Made by a program: the position numbers and the translations under genes
Assembly (NCBI GenBank): GCA_949318235.1
Contig: OX439137.1
Coordinates: forward strand, 10,719,532-10,783,531
Reading direction: 5' to 3'
Origin: Ecdyonurus torrentis
Lineage: Eukaryota; Arthropoda; Insecta; Ephemeroptera; Heptageniidae
Length of the DNA: 64,000 nt
Notes under the pieces: model-generated
Databases searched by the model: none
Told to the model about the DNA's origin: nothing
Seen by the model: only the letters and a program-made list of their open reading frames with translations
Shown: positions 52,601 through 62,047 of the stretch, one piece after another
Numbering within the stretch: the stretch's first letter is position 1
Layout of the letters: every line of letters begins with the position of its first letter

Positions 52601-52735
52601 TAACATTATTATTTTTCTTTTTCTTATCAATAAAAATATCATTTAAATCATTTTTTACTTCACAATTTACATAATCAAAATTAAAATTTAGGGACTCTTC
52701 CATATAAAAAAACAAAATTAAACTAACATTTCAAT
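49454..52735 (-). mobile_element. Non-LTR retrotransposon (LINE), CR1/jockey-like, apparently with intact main ORF
   Basis: The element is read on the minus strand. It comprises a long open frame (49779-52703), then about 300 bases of 3' untranslated sequence that includes a 51-base A-run (49642-49693) and a CCAACC...GGTTGG hairpin (49506-49533), and a final A-rich tail at about 49454-49477. No first open frame (ORF1) is seen upstream. Instead, within about 75 bases, the C-terminal remnant of a related LINE is met (52778-52856). So the copy may be 5'-truncated just before the endonuclease, or it may have inserted next to or after a sibling. Target duplications could not be resolved in the AT-rich flanks. 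Confidence 0.88.
49779..52703 (-). CDS. LINE endonuclease / reverse transcriptase polyprotein
   Basis: This is the protein for target-primed reverse transcription: it nicks chromosomal DNA and copies its own RNA at the nick. I start it at the ATG whose first base is 52703 (974 residues); the frame is open four codons further to a TTG, with an in-frame TGA a little beyond. Numbering from the TTG (+4): an APE-type endonuclease spans about 38-250 with HQNIRS (42-47), LTEIY (71-75), YRPPG (141-145), GDINLNL (171-177), IDHIF (220-224) and TDH (244-246). A linker follows. Reverse transcriptase spans about 465-745 with PIYKGG (529-534), NFRPVAV (541-547), FVDYSKAFDTID (611-622), IIQGGVLS (670-677) and the catalytic FADD (700-703). 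A C-terminal segment holds RTKKFLLPKLW (940-950). No stop or frameshift interrupts it, so it could be active. The asparagine/lysine-rich composition matches the AT-rich genome. CR1/jockey group is my best placement; the clade is uncertain. Confidence 0.95.
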   Translation of the reverse strand: MEESLNFNFDYVNCEVKNDLNDIFIDKKKKNNNVIIVHQNIRSIRKNFNNFLAYVNKNVENIDIIVLTEIYIFDHEIKVYNLINFDKFVKSREENKGGGVLVFVNKKFDAKIIDIKFINAEVLSLKLNNNLMLYNIYRPPGSNKLLFIKELKECILKNNESNCVILGDINLNLLDQNDNIVQKYENKMAKYGYLKIVNDVTREECTILGNYSATCIDHIFVKLNNLFEIDNSFIIKSKITDHYMTGCILSTNLINNNCNEKVKIKNLKKFRNMICNYDWSICNNINCPNELYNHIVTVFRNISDKCESEKLLNSKNRRLNNVWCTDEIKFLMKDRDKYFQKFKNSLHMPEYRIRYKKLRNKINFLINKEKNNYYHSKFVEIAGDIRKSWCFINQILGKENLNIDNIIIKYMSDVSSIKDIANNFVNHFVNSIEDVKINCNLILSENSLKFNSNLQSMYLPKLNEKRAVYIINLLSKKKGPGHDNIGVQDILFGGESLIQYLIRLTNMCIESSVYPDNLKLSLIRPIYKGGDHKLYNNFRPVAVSAFVDKFIQKHIELLLSDYLEEFNIINKNQYAYQKKKGTAKCLYDVSNFINEELEKGHHVLCLFVDYSKAFDTIDHDLLLKDLEEIGIRGPTLMLIANIIKNRQVAVKIKNIVSEIKIIKCGIIQGGVLSAKFFIIYVNKIFNLLKYCKAKMFADDLLMIAAHSNFEVANKMLQNDFDSVLEWSHDRKILINRKKTKVMHIFNKYTYTMQNIQLRAHTNKCLHNFTLNCNCEFVEQVNNYNYLGAIIDQTFDWDLHIMQLLNKLRSAIFKLKTVRSYVNEQTMRQLYFSFVHPHILYGLLSYGCTKSGKLWELKKMQIRILKILKKGNKLKSDLEYFKYFKILPIEEMFKCSFICENYFENSHGIPRTHIYSTRTAVTNPLFVPKIVNRFTERTKKFLLPKLWNQIPSELKSFANKNETKFNMKKFFLDNL

Positions 52736-52779
52736 TCACATTAGAATGGAACTCCTGGCACTCCTAATGTGTGTGAATT
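52733..52779. other. Hairpin at the junction of two LINE copies
   Basis: AATTCACATTAG (52733-52744) can pair with CTAATGTG..TGAATT (52764-52779). It lies exactly between the start of the intact LINE frame and the upstream LINE remnant. Whether it is part of the LINE 5' region or a coincidence is not known. Confidence 0.45.
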
Positions 52780-52860
52780 AGATTCCATAAACTAGGCAAT
52801 ATATATTTTTTTGTTCTTTCTGTGTATCTTTTTAAAATTTTACCAAAGTAAAATATTTGC
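52778..52860 (-). pseudogene. C-terminal remnant of a second, related LINE
   Basis: The minus strand reads KILKRYTERTKKYILPSLWN, closely similar to residues 933-951 of the intact LINE protein (KIVNRFTERTKKFLLPKLWN), then LIHTH and a TAG stop. It therefore lacks the last about 25 residues. Upstream (52861 onward) the homology is lost. It places two copies head-to-tail on the minus strand. Confidence 0.85.
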
Positions 52861-53135
52861 AGTTGTTTGAGAATAATGTTACTTTCACTATTATTTCCAT
52901 ACTATACAGTAATATTACAAAGAGACATTAATATTTAAACATGACAGATGGGTCCATCTGTATTAGTCCATTACAACTGTAGATTAAACAGTATATGGTA
53001 AAACGTAAAACACAAATATGAAACTAATCTATAATTGGAGGCCAAAGGAGTGTGGTGTTAAGGGGTAGAGACTGTGGTATAGTAAGCCACAGATCATTTT
53101 AAGCCCTCTTACTAGAGAGGAGTTGTCCTGGAGGT
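52861..53135. other. Gene-free stretch upstream of the LINE remnant
   Basis: AT-rich to mixed sequence without recognisable coding or repeat ends. Confidence 0.5.
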
Positions 53136-53233
53136 CTGTTACGTAAGCTCTCGAATCTCTTCTAGGTACCGAATTCATTGTTAAATCTTATGGATCTCGA
53201 TACCGAGAAATGAAACGAGAGCTTACGGAACAG
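53136..53233. mobile_element. 98-bp MITE-like inverted repeat
   Basis: CTGTTACGTAAGCTCTCG (53136-53153) pairs with CGAGAGCTTACGGAACAG (53216-53233) with one mismatch. The right end abuts a run of 18 C bases. No target duplication is clear. Confidence 0.7.
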
Positions 53234-53251
53234 CCCCCCCCCCCCCCCCCC
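53234..53251. repeat. Poly-C tract
   Basis: Eighteen or so C bases in a row, exceptional in this AT-rich window. Confidence 0.9.
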
Positions 53252-53500
53252 TGGCCTACCCCGAAAGGGATTATGGCGTCATGATACTTACTTTTTATCT
53301 ATACTTATGTTAGGATTTTGGAGGTGTCTGTCTCGCAGATCTCAACGTTTATTAAGAAATCGAAGAATTATATTTTTGTTATTGACTCACGTGTAATATT
53401 ATCTAACTTATGTATTTTTAAAATAGCATAAATGGTACTACGTAACAGCAGAAAAAAAATGCTGAAAAGATATCATTGTACTATATATATAATTATATAC

Positions 53501-53639
<139 letters not shown>

Positions 53640-53984
53640 TGTACATCATAAACTATGTTGTTAAGGATAATTGTTGCTGTAAATAGCCTGGCTTAATTAT
53701 TACGTGTTTAATTTTTGTCTGTGCCGGAATTTCATATTAAGGGATATAAGGTTTGTTGTGTGATAAATCGTAGAATCTGCAATGTATTTCAAATTTTGCA
53801 AGTCGTTCAGCTCCCCAAATTCCTTGAACTATTAAATATCTATCTCTCCGGCCCTCTCTATGTCTGTCTGTCTTGTTTCTATCTTTTGCATTAAATCCTT
53901 GATTAATTGAAAAAAATATAATATACAATAATACCCATACACATATACACATACACATATTATACACATATTATATATAATTTA

Positions 53985-54028
<44 letters not shown>

Positions 54029-54885
54029 AAAAACGAGATAAGGAATAAAATATTAAACTCAACGTTATAATATGTTTAGCAAACATAATGATGATAATAA
54101 GTTAAGGGGTCAAGGTTAAAATTCTCACTGGAAGAAGGAAAAAAAATAAATAAAAAATAAAAAACACGCTGCGTAGCGTCTGTTGATGAACTCAATGAGT
54201 CACTTATATAGAGACATCCAAAGGAAATCCCATTAGTAAATAACTTAAAGAAGTTTAAACCAGACGAGACGTTTCAAACTGACCACTTTCAGTTTAAACC
54301 GGCTGAGATTCAGGTGAAGAAATTATAATAATTATTTTAATGTAACACGATCTTTTAATACAAGAAGAAGAAAAAATATTGCATACTTTTTTTTTTTTTT
54401 TTTTAATTTAATTTATTATATTGAATACATTAATTTGAGACATGCTATTTATTTTTTTTCTAGTACAAGTATTTTAATTAAATTATACGTTAGAAAAAAA
54501 AACGCATTTTTTTTTATCAACATTACTTTTTCGTAAGATTCATAGTTTATTTATTTAATTCATTATTAATTTACTAGGCGTAAAAATAGCAATCAATGTT
54601 ACTATAATTTTTTTTAATTAAGTCTAAATAAAGTGATTAAAAAAGACTAAATAATTATCTAAATATGAGTATACTGTGTTTGTATAAAGCAATTTTGTAT
54701 ATATTGATTATATCATAGCATAATATGTAAGTTAAGTTGTTTATCTTAATTATATCAGAATAAGTAAATAAGAAATGAATAAATTTAATGCTCTTTATCA
54801 TGTATGTTTGGTTACTATAGTTAAATAATAATAATATATGTTTTATTGTATTTTATGTTTTATTATAAAAATTAATAAACTCTGA

Positions 54886-54990
54886 TGATAATATCTGCAT
54901 ACGTTATAAATAAGTCAGAGGACCATTTAAGTGGGTATGTACCCTTTTTGGCGTCGTAATAAAAACCATTTATTATTGTTTTTAGGTGTA
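54886..54990 (+). repeat. Retroposon 3'-end repeat (AAGTCAGAGGA family), copy 2
   Basis: It matches 36430-36530 through ATAAGTCAGAGGACCAT, GTGGGTATGTACC, GGCGTCGTAAT and AAAACCATTTATTATT. Confidence 0.6.
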
Positions 54991-55046
54991 GGTAGTTTAC
55001 AGGTATGTAACATGTTACACTGCATTTTGTTTTGTCAGTATTTCAC

Positions 55047-55385
55047 TTAAGGGAGTAGGGTACCGACATTATATCTCAAAAACTAGAAATGTTTTGGGTC
55101 TAAATTTGGTGTCATTGTGTAGCTAAGAGTCACACCTAGCCGTGAAAAAAATTTCATGATGTTTGACTGTCCCGAAAAAAAGAAAAAATATATTGAAATT
55201 AACATTGGGCGTTATGGGCTTAAAATTTCAAAAAAATCATATAAAATGAATTTGCACGGTGACCCCCCAAATTTTTTATATATTTGAAATTTTCTCAAGC
55301 TGAAGTATCATTGTGCAAAATTTCAGATTTTTTTGACGAGAAAGGTTTGAGTCTAATGGCCGACGTTGGTCCCCTACTTCCTTAA
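55047..55385. mobile_element. TTAA-flanked MITE (GGGAGTAGG family)
   Basis: The left end reads TTAA-GGGAGTAGGGTACCGAC and the reverse complement of the right end reads TTAA-GGAAGTAGGGGACCAAC. TTAA flanks both sides (55047-55050, 55382-55385). The interior of about 290 bases has no coding frame. A second left end of the family occurs at 56851. Confidence 0.88.
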
Positions 55386-55912
55386 TAACTTATCTGTATA
55401 ATTAGATTCAAAATTATAATTAATATTTGCATATTTACAATGCAATCAAATTTATAAATGTTTCTTCAATGCTTCACACTTAATAATTTCCAGTACATTT
55501 CCTACAGTAATTTTTATATTATCATCAAATTAATCTTTAATAATATATTATAAATTCATCTTTTATTAAGTTTTTACACAATATACATTATTTTTAACAT
55601 GTCTTAAAATAATTGGCAGGAAATCATAAAAGCTAGCTGCTTATTTATAGGGTTTTTGAACATTCTGAAATAGCTCGATATTTTTTAATTAATACTTTTT
55701 AATAACAAGCGGCAAATAATAATAATAATAATAAAACTATGAAACACCGCAAAACATTTACCTTGAAAACCACGCAAAAGTATTATTATTTTTATTTTTT
55801 AATTTTTATTTAATAATTTAGCCTAAAGATTCTACTTCTTTAATTTTGTTGCTAGAAATTAACAAATTTTTGATATGAACAACGGATGTTCCAAAAATTT
55901 ATAGTTTTAAAA

Positions 55913-56072
55913 TTAAAGGGAAAGTTCAGGGGTTACGACATGGCTTTTTTAATGTTAGATAAACCTTTAAACTGCAAACCTTTGGGTCATCATATGTGAG
56001 TTTATAAAAAGTTCTTATCTTATTATCTAACATTGAAGAAGCTATATTGTAACCCCTGAACTTCCTCTTTAA
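55913..56072. mobile_element. TTAA-flanked foldback MITE (AGTTCAGGGG family), copy 2
   Basis: TTAA-AGGGAAAGTTCAGGGG at the left and CCCTGAACTTCCTCT-TTAA at the right match copy 1 at 19002-19336, but the central about 170 bases are deleted. The remaining arms still pair. Confidence 0.92.
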
Positions 56073-56850
56073 GTTATCCAAAATATTAACAATAAATTAC
56101 GAAAATTTTATCTGCCAAATTTAGGAACTTTTGTTCGTAAAGAAAATAATTTGTTTTTCTATCACTCAGATGAGCTATGGGCTTGTTTTTTCTCTAACTC
56201 CATTTTTGCAACATTTTAGACAAAAATTTATTAAAAAAAAAAAAAAAAAAAGAAATAAAATTAAATACAGTATTAAGCTCTTTCATAATTATGTTATGTA
56301 TAATAAAAATAGTTACGTTATAGTATCTTATTTCTATTGAATTAAAAGTAAAAATTTGTATTGATTATTTGTACATACGTTTTCATGTTTGTGATAATAC
56401 ATTTTACTATTTAAATTTATACCATTTCTTATAAGTATAACATTGCAAATTTAGCACGAGTTTTTTTAATAATTAAATATATTAATACAATTGAATATGA
56501 TAAGCTAAAGCAATTTTATGCAATGAGCTATAGTGTTAATTTCAATAAATTTTACAGTGCTGACTTAAAAATTGGGTAAATTTTTATACTGTATTGTATG
56601 TTAAAAATGAAGTTTTTATGTAGAACTATTGGCATTATAATTATTGCTAAGGGTCATGTAAGAGGGCTGTAAATTCCTCTGTATGCACCTTAAATGAAAA
56701 CCTATTATTAATATTATCATTTTTTTTGTACAGTACAGTATTATGCAATACAATTTCAATAAATCATGAAAATACAGCTACAATAAAAATTTTAGCATTT
56801 AATAATAATAATAATAATAATAATCTTTTATTTAGAAAACAAATCCTAAC
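56073..56850. other. AT-rich sequence with diverged retroposon tail
   Basis: Positions 56645-56720 show a diverged AAGTCAGAGGA-family 3' end (GGGTCATGTAAGAGGGCTG ... AAAACCTATTATTAAT). The frame at 56131-56340 crosses a poly-A run and is featureless. Confidence 0.5.
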
Positions 56851-56910
56851 TTAAGGGAGTAGGTGACCGACTGATATCTCGCAAACTAGACGGTTGCGAA
56901 TTATAATAAA
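56851..56910 (+). mobile_element. Left end of a GGGAGTAGG-family TTAA MITE
   Basis: TTAA-GGGAGTAGGTGACCGAC and ATATCTCGCAAACTAGA match the left end of 55047-55385. No right end is found within the next 500 bases, so the copy is truncated or decayed. Confidence 0.6.
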
Positions 56911-57187
56911 TATTAACATAAAGTAGAAGAAATTGTACTTAAAAGTTTAGCTACGTCAAACATGTGAAAACAAAATCAAATTTTTAAGTTATTTCACTTT
57001 AAAGATTGCATATGAATGTGGAAATTCAAATTTTAGCTGCAAATTTAAGTCAAATAAATAACTTTTTTTTTTAAAAAAATTGAAAATATTTTATTAAAAC
57101 TTTTTTTGGAAGATTTTTTTTCTTTTTTTATTTACTATATTTCATTTGAAAATTATAGTGTTTGTTTTGCTGGAAATGAAGAATGTA

Positions 57188-57307
57188 CAGCTCTGGCCAA
57201 AAGTTTGAGAACGATTTGTATAGGCAACCCGCAAGAGCACTATGTTATCTTTATTGGAAAACGCTGCGGCCGCCGCTGCCCCGTTCTTAAACTTTTAGCC
57301 AGAGCTG
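57188..57307. mobile_element. Tc1/mariner-like MITE, 120 bp
   Basis: CAGCTCTGGCCAAAAGTTTG and, as reverse complement of the right end, CAGCTCTGGCTAAAAGTTTA are terminal inverted repeats of about 28 bases. They are flanked by TA on both sides (57186-57187, 57308-57309). The CAAAAGTTT core and TA duplication are typical of Tc1/mariner ends. The G+C-rich middle (GCGGCCGCCGC) is unlike the flanks. The frame at 57106-57327 merely crosses it. Confidence 0.9.
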
Positions 57308-57556
57308 TACAAAGAGTTTTTGCGTAAAATATACTGTAGTTCATCTTTTAACGATTTCCGATCCACGTCAGTCACCCTCTTCGTTAATCTTATTTCATTC
57401 CTGCATAAGGAAAGCACGCTGAAGACAGGAACATAAAGGGTGCAATTCATTAAACACTGAAGTTATCCAAAGATCTTAGGAGAGTCATAAGAGTCTAAGA
57501 CCTTAGGAATCCTAATAACTAAAATTTTCTAAGCATAGATAGGAATTCTAAAACCT

Positions 57557-57870
57557 TTAAAGGCATAGAAAAGAATAAAACAATCATTTATATCACATAA
57601 CACTTGATGAGACTTAAATAAATAACATTAATTAATCTCAATTTCAATACTGATCAGAAAATTCGATTTATGCAACCCAAACAACATTTTTATAATTTTT
57701 TTTTTACTGTTTCTGACGTCAAGCAAATTGCATACTTTATACTTTTTTTTTCACGCTCTCTTGTAGGGTCATATTTACATTCTGGTAAAAATTGTCATCA
57801 GTTTTGTAGATCCCATTTTGTGTTTCATCATTAAAAAGAACATGTTGTTTCATGTTGTCTATGGCTTTCA
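57557..57870 (+). mobile_element. TTAA MITE family A, copy 8
   Basis: TTAA-AGGCATAGA begins it and GTCTATGGCT-TTCA ends it, the last TTAA being mutated. It carries an exact TGACGTCA at 57714-57721, but the sequence right of the octamer is shortened by about 20 bases. Confidence 0.85.
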
Positions 57871-58589
57871 GTGCTTTGATAAATTGCACTGCGAGAGTCG
57901 TCTGCTATAACTTTATTATAAATATATAGTATTATTGGGTTCTGCATGTATATAAATGTTAGATAATTATATATTCAATTAATGTATACAGGTAATATAA
58001 TATTTTTAATAAAAATCAATTTGTGAATAAATAAAACTTTCTCAATTATACGATGCAAATCAATATTATAACTTGACTGATTTCAACGGTCTGGTGCATT
58101 TTTTTATTATCATTTTTTTTTTCTTTATTCATAGAAGGTCAACCTTTCGAACTCATGCATGGAGGTTTTATATTACAATTATATTGCATATGCGATCACA
58201 AAAATTATTACTTATATAGTAATAAAGTTATTTAATTAGTTTTATAATATACGAGTTAAAATAAATTATATAACTTTTTTTTTTAATAATATTCGTATAG
58301 AAAGTAAATTTTTATTTTAAATATTATATTACATTGTTAATTGGTTCACAAATTTGACTTACACGGAGAGAAGAGACTGAAGTGATAAGAATGTAAGCTT
58401 AACAATTAGTGCAAAACAAGTTACAATTTAAAAATATGTTTTACGTATACTTGTAAAACGTATTTAGTTTTTTTTATTTTTATTTTTTAATTTTTTTTTT
58501 TTTTTAATATTATAAGTTTAATATAAAGAAGTATTTTATTTACATACACTTCAAAAATAAGCATTATCAGATTTGTGTAAGTATGTGTA

Positions 58590-58892
58590 TATAGGGTGTA
58601 TCCGTATGACGTCATATTTAATGCACTTGGAGGCCATACTGGAGTAGAGAATAACATTGCTAAGCATAGGACAAATTTTGTTTAAGGCAATTTCTTTAGG
58701 AATCGGTTAATTTTGTCTTATTATTAGTTTTCTAACATATTTGAGATACTATTTCAACCTATTAACAGTATCAATGCTCTCAAAAATATTGCATAGTGTT
58801 TTTAAAGTGGCAAAATGAGTTATTTTCCTATGCCACCCATGTTATTAAGTTATCCAACATGGCGTAGACTTTAACATGAATGCAATGCATAG

Positions 58893-58900
<8 letters not shown>
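58590..58900 (+). mobile_element. MITE family I, copy 3
   Basis: TATAGGGTGTATCC at the left and AGACCCTATA at the right are inverted. Interior words match copies at 15862 and 36918. It has a TGACGTCA at 58607-58614 and runs directly into a TA array. Confidence 0.82.

Positions 58901-58952
<52 letters not shown>
58897..58952. repeat. (TA)n microsatellite
   Basis: A TA tract of about 55 bases that begins at the right end of a family I MITE, as if seeded by its terminal TATA. Confidence 0.95.
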
Positions 58953-58961
<9 letters not shown>

Positions 58962-59629
58962 CTATCTATCTATTCTTATAAAAAATTGACCTTGCCTGCA
59001 AAATAATATAATAAAAATTAATAATACTTAATTTTTCTACGGTAACATCAATGTACCAAAAAAATAAATATATAATTTTGAATTGTATGATGAGGTGTTA
59101 CTAGGCTGTGTAACATTCAAATGCTGGATAGCCATGAAAAATCACACACAAAAAAATGATGTAAGAATGTGGTTTTTAACTTTGGGCGTTAACCACATTT
59201 TTTTTAGTTAATTATTTTTTTACACCATTATAAAAACGTGTGACAAGAAATTTGTTTAAAAAGTGGATTAAAATCTTTTCAACTTGTTTTTTTTATATTT
59301 TTTCTTATAATCTTGTCGCATATAAAAAAAAAAATAAAAAAACTACCCTTGCACTTCGCTTTCCAAGACTTGCTTTAAAAGTGTTCTGTATTACATTTTT
59401 TTTTAATATTATTTCTTTTTTATACGGATATTGAAAACTAGTTTTAAGAACATTTTTATATAGCGATGAATTTTTGTAGTATGTAATTTTTTTGTCTTAT
59501 TATAATAATAATAATAATGAAATTTTGACATATTTCAAAATTTATTCACTGGCGCAATTTTAATTGCCTTTTTAAAGGTGAGATCGACTTACAATGCAAA
59601 ATTTAATAGAAAGAAGAAAAAAATAATAC
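58953..59629. other. AT-rich sequence, possible small foldback
   Basis: Near 59150-59230, AATGTGGTT and AACCACATT pair and outer T/A-rich sequence may extend the stem. I do not call it an element. No gene was found. Confidence 0.45.
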
Positions 59630-59971
59630 TGAAGGAATAGACCAGAGAAAATCATAAGCATTTATATCACAAAACACTTGATGGGACTTCGTAAATAACT
59701 TTAGTTTGTTTCAAAACCCAACTGTAGCTCCGTAGCAGTGATAAGAAAATTTCGATTTATGCAACACGCACAACATTTTCATACTAATTTTGGCATGTTT
59801 CTGACGTCATAACCATGAATAGTCACTGAAATGGCATACTTTACAGTATTTTCACGCTCTCTCGTGGGGCTACATTAACATTCTGGTAAAAATTGTCATC
59901 AGTTTTGAAGATCCCATTTCGTGTTTATTCATTAAAAAGCACATATTGTTTTATGTGGTCTATGGCTTTAA
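59630..59971 (+). mobile_element. TTAA MITE family A, copy 9
   Basis: A nearly full-length copy from TGAA-GGAATAGACCAGAG to GGTCTATGGCT-TTAA, with an exact TGACGTCA at 59802-59809 and every internal landmark of the family. It is a good reference for the consensus. Confidence 0.92.
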
Positions 59972-60143
59972 ATAGAAAAAGAAAAAAAATAGCTAAAGTA
60001 ATGTAAATCAACATAATAATATAGGTATAAACAAACAAACAAAAATTTTGTTTTGATCTATTACTATAAAATGCTGGAACACATTAAAAACCACGATACT
60101 TTTTCTAATGTTTATATTGATATAAGTACGGCAATAAATTACC

Positions 60144-60342
60144 CTTTTTTTTTCTTTTTTTTTTCCTTGTCCTCTACCACGGTCTTCTTAAGACATTATC
60201 TTATCAGCGTGAACAATGGACAATGCATACTCGGGCCGTCCACAGCCTAAATACACAGCCCGGCATTCGCCATGCCAATAACCTAAAGAATCCTTAAAAA
60301 CTCTAGTTGGCTCCCGAATGCTGTGCGTTCTTATGGAGTGCA
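60144..60342 (-). mobile_element. SINE-related fragment sharing a core domain with the 25.4-kb SINE
   Basis: On the minus strand it shares GGCGAATGCCGG and, after a similar spacing, a TTTA-AGGC-GTGG-CG-C-CG pattern with the SINE at 25412-25755. It ends in A-rich sequence (60145-60165). No tRNA-like head is evident. It is a second SINE subfamily or a 5'-truncated copy. Confidence 0.6.
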
Positions 60343-61962
60343 TTTAAACACGCATCGTATAACATGTTGTACAGATTAGTTTGCATTACTGCTAAGATTA
60401 TTAAATAAATTAATTTATTTAAATTTCAAAATATAATATGTATTTTGTATGGAAACACTATTAAGTTGCCTTTTTTATAATAATGTCTATACGTTTACAT
60501 ATAAAACATTCTTTTGCTCGAATATTTGTTTTAATCAATTTCTTTCAATTTACTTCTTTCAATCTTTAATTCCCATAAATATACACTGACATTTCATTTC
60601 ATTTTTTTATTTTTTTTATACTAAACTACACCTATGGTAACATAATAAGACCACAAAAATGCTCAAAATTATTTTCCATGATTAAATTGAAACATTGTTG
60701 TAGTTTGTCGTTCTTAAATCATAAAAATCTGGAAATTATCCAAATTATATAAAATGTTATTGTTATTTATTTATTTTTTTGCACTGAACAGCGTTTTTTT
60801 TTTTTTTTTTTTTTTTTGTTCGATCTGAGTTTCCCGAAATTTATACGTTTTATTTAAGTTTTCACTCAACAATTTCACTAAAAAATACATAAATATTTAA
60901 TTAAAATGATTTCTGAGTTCGGAATTTTAAAAATAAATCATAATAAATTGATTCAGTGACGTATTTATACTCTAACAATATAAAAAAAAGCTTATATCCT
61001 CGCTTCCTAGAAAGGGTGTTTTAAACTTAAAAGTATTCATTATTTTTACAGTAAAAATAATCTCGATATTATTTTAACCTTGTTTTTAAAAACAAGGTTA
61101 TTTTACATTTTACAATATTAATATGAAAGTTTCATCAAAATCTTGAAAATATAAGTTCATCACCCTTCAACCTTGCGCATGACGTAATTTATAATAATAA
61201 TTGACATGATCTTCAAAAATCACGCTTTCTTGTCACAATTTAATTTAATTATCACTAATTTTTAATAAATTCTGTGAATTTTGTCATTATTTTTTAAATG
61301 TGTATTACATAATAAAAATTAAATTTATAATACCATCTTTATAGCTATCTCTATTTGTTTATCTTTATGGGAGGGGTTGAATGGGGAGGGGGGGGGGGAG
61401 ATTTGTAGTAGTATTTATAGTAAATTTGTCCATTTTCTTTTTTCAGATCAATTTTATTGATATTGATAAACATAATTTTTGTTTCTCTCTTTTACATACA
61501 TAAGTATTAATTAAATACTAGTTACAAAAATTTAATTGAAAAGAAATCTAACTTGTATGCTATGTAGTATAATCACTACACGATCGTGATAAGATTTTTT
61601 ACCACTTAAATCCAGCGCGTGTATTTCTCAATAACAACAGAATAACATTGCAAATTTATCGCAAGTTTATGAATGGTAAAATTTTCTTATCGTGGACGTG
61701 TGTAAAATATAGCATTGATTGTGTGTTATGGTGTTATATATGCATAAATATTGCTGCGTTAATGAGCTCGTTTTTTGTTTTGTTTTTCTGTTATTATTAT
61801 TATTATTTTGTCCGCGTGCATTAGATAAGAATACGATGTACACTATAATTGTGATAATATATTTGCCTTTTAAACACGAGCACTCAAATTGCAATGTTAA
61901 TATTATGACGAAAGCTTGCGCTGAATTTAAATGATATAATATATTTTCACAATCATTTGTAC

Positions 61963-62047
<85 letters not shown>

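Noticed and set aside
52704..52715. Start of the LINE protein at the TTG at 52713-52715
   Set aside because: TTG is not a normal eukaryotic start, and an ATG lies four codons downstream in the same frame.
57106..57327. 73-residue protein with a cysteine/arginine-rich end
   Set aside because: Its C-terminal half is the Tc1/mariner-like MITE read in frame.
59150..59235. Small foldback element
   Set aside because: The stem rests mostly on A/T runs with a short AATGTGGTT core, which could arise by chance at this composition.
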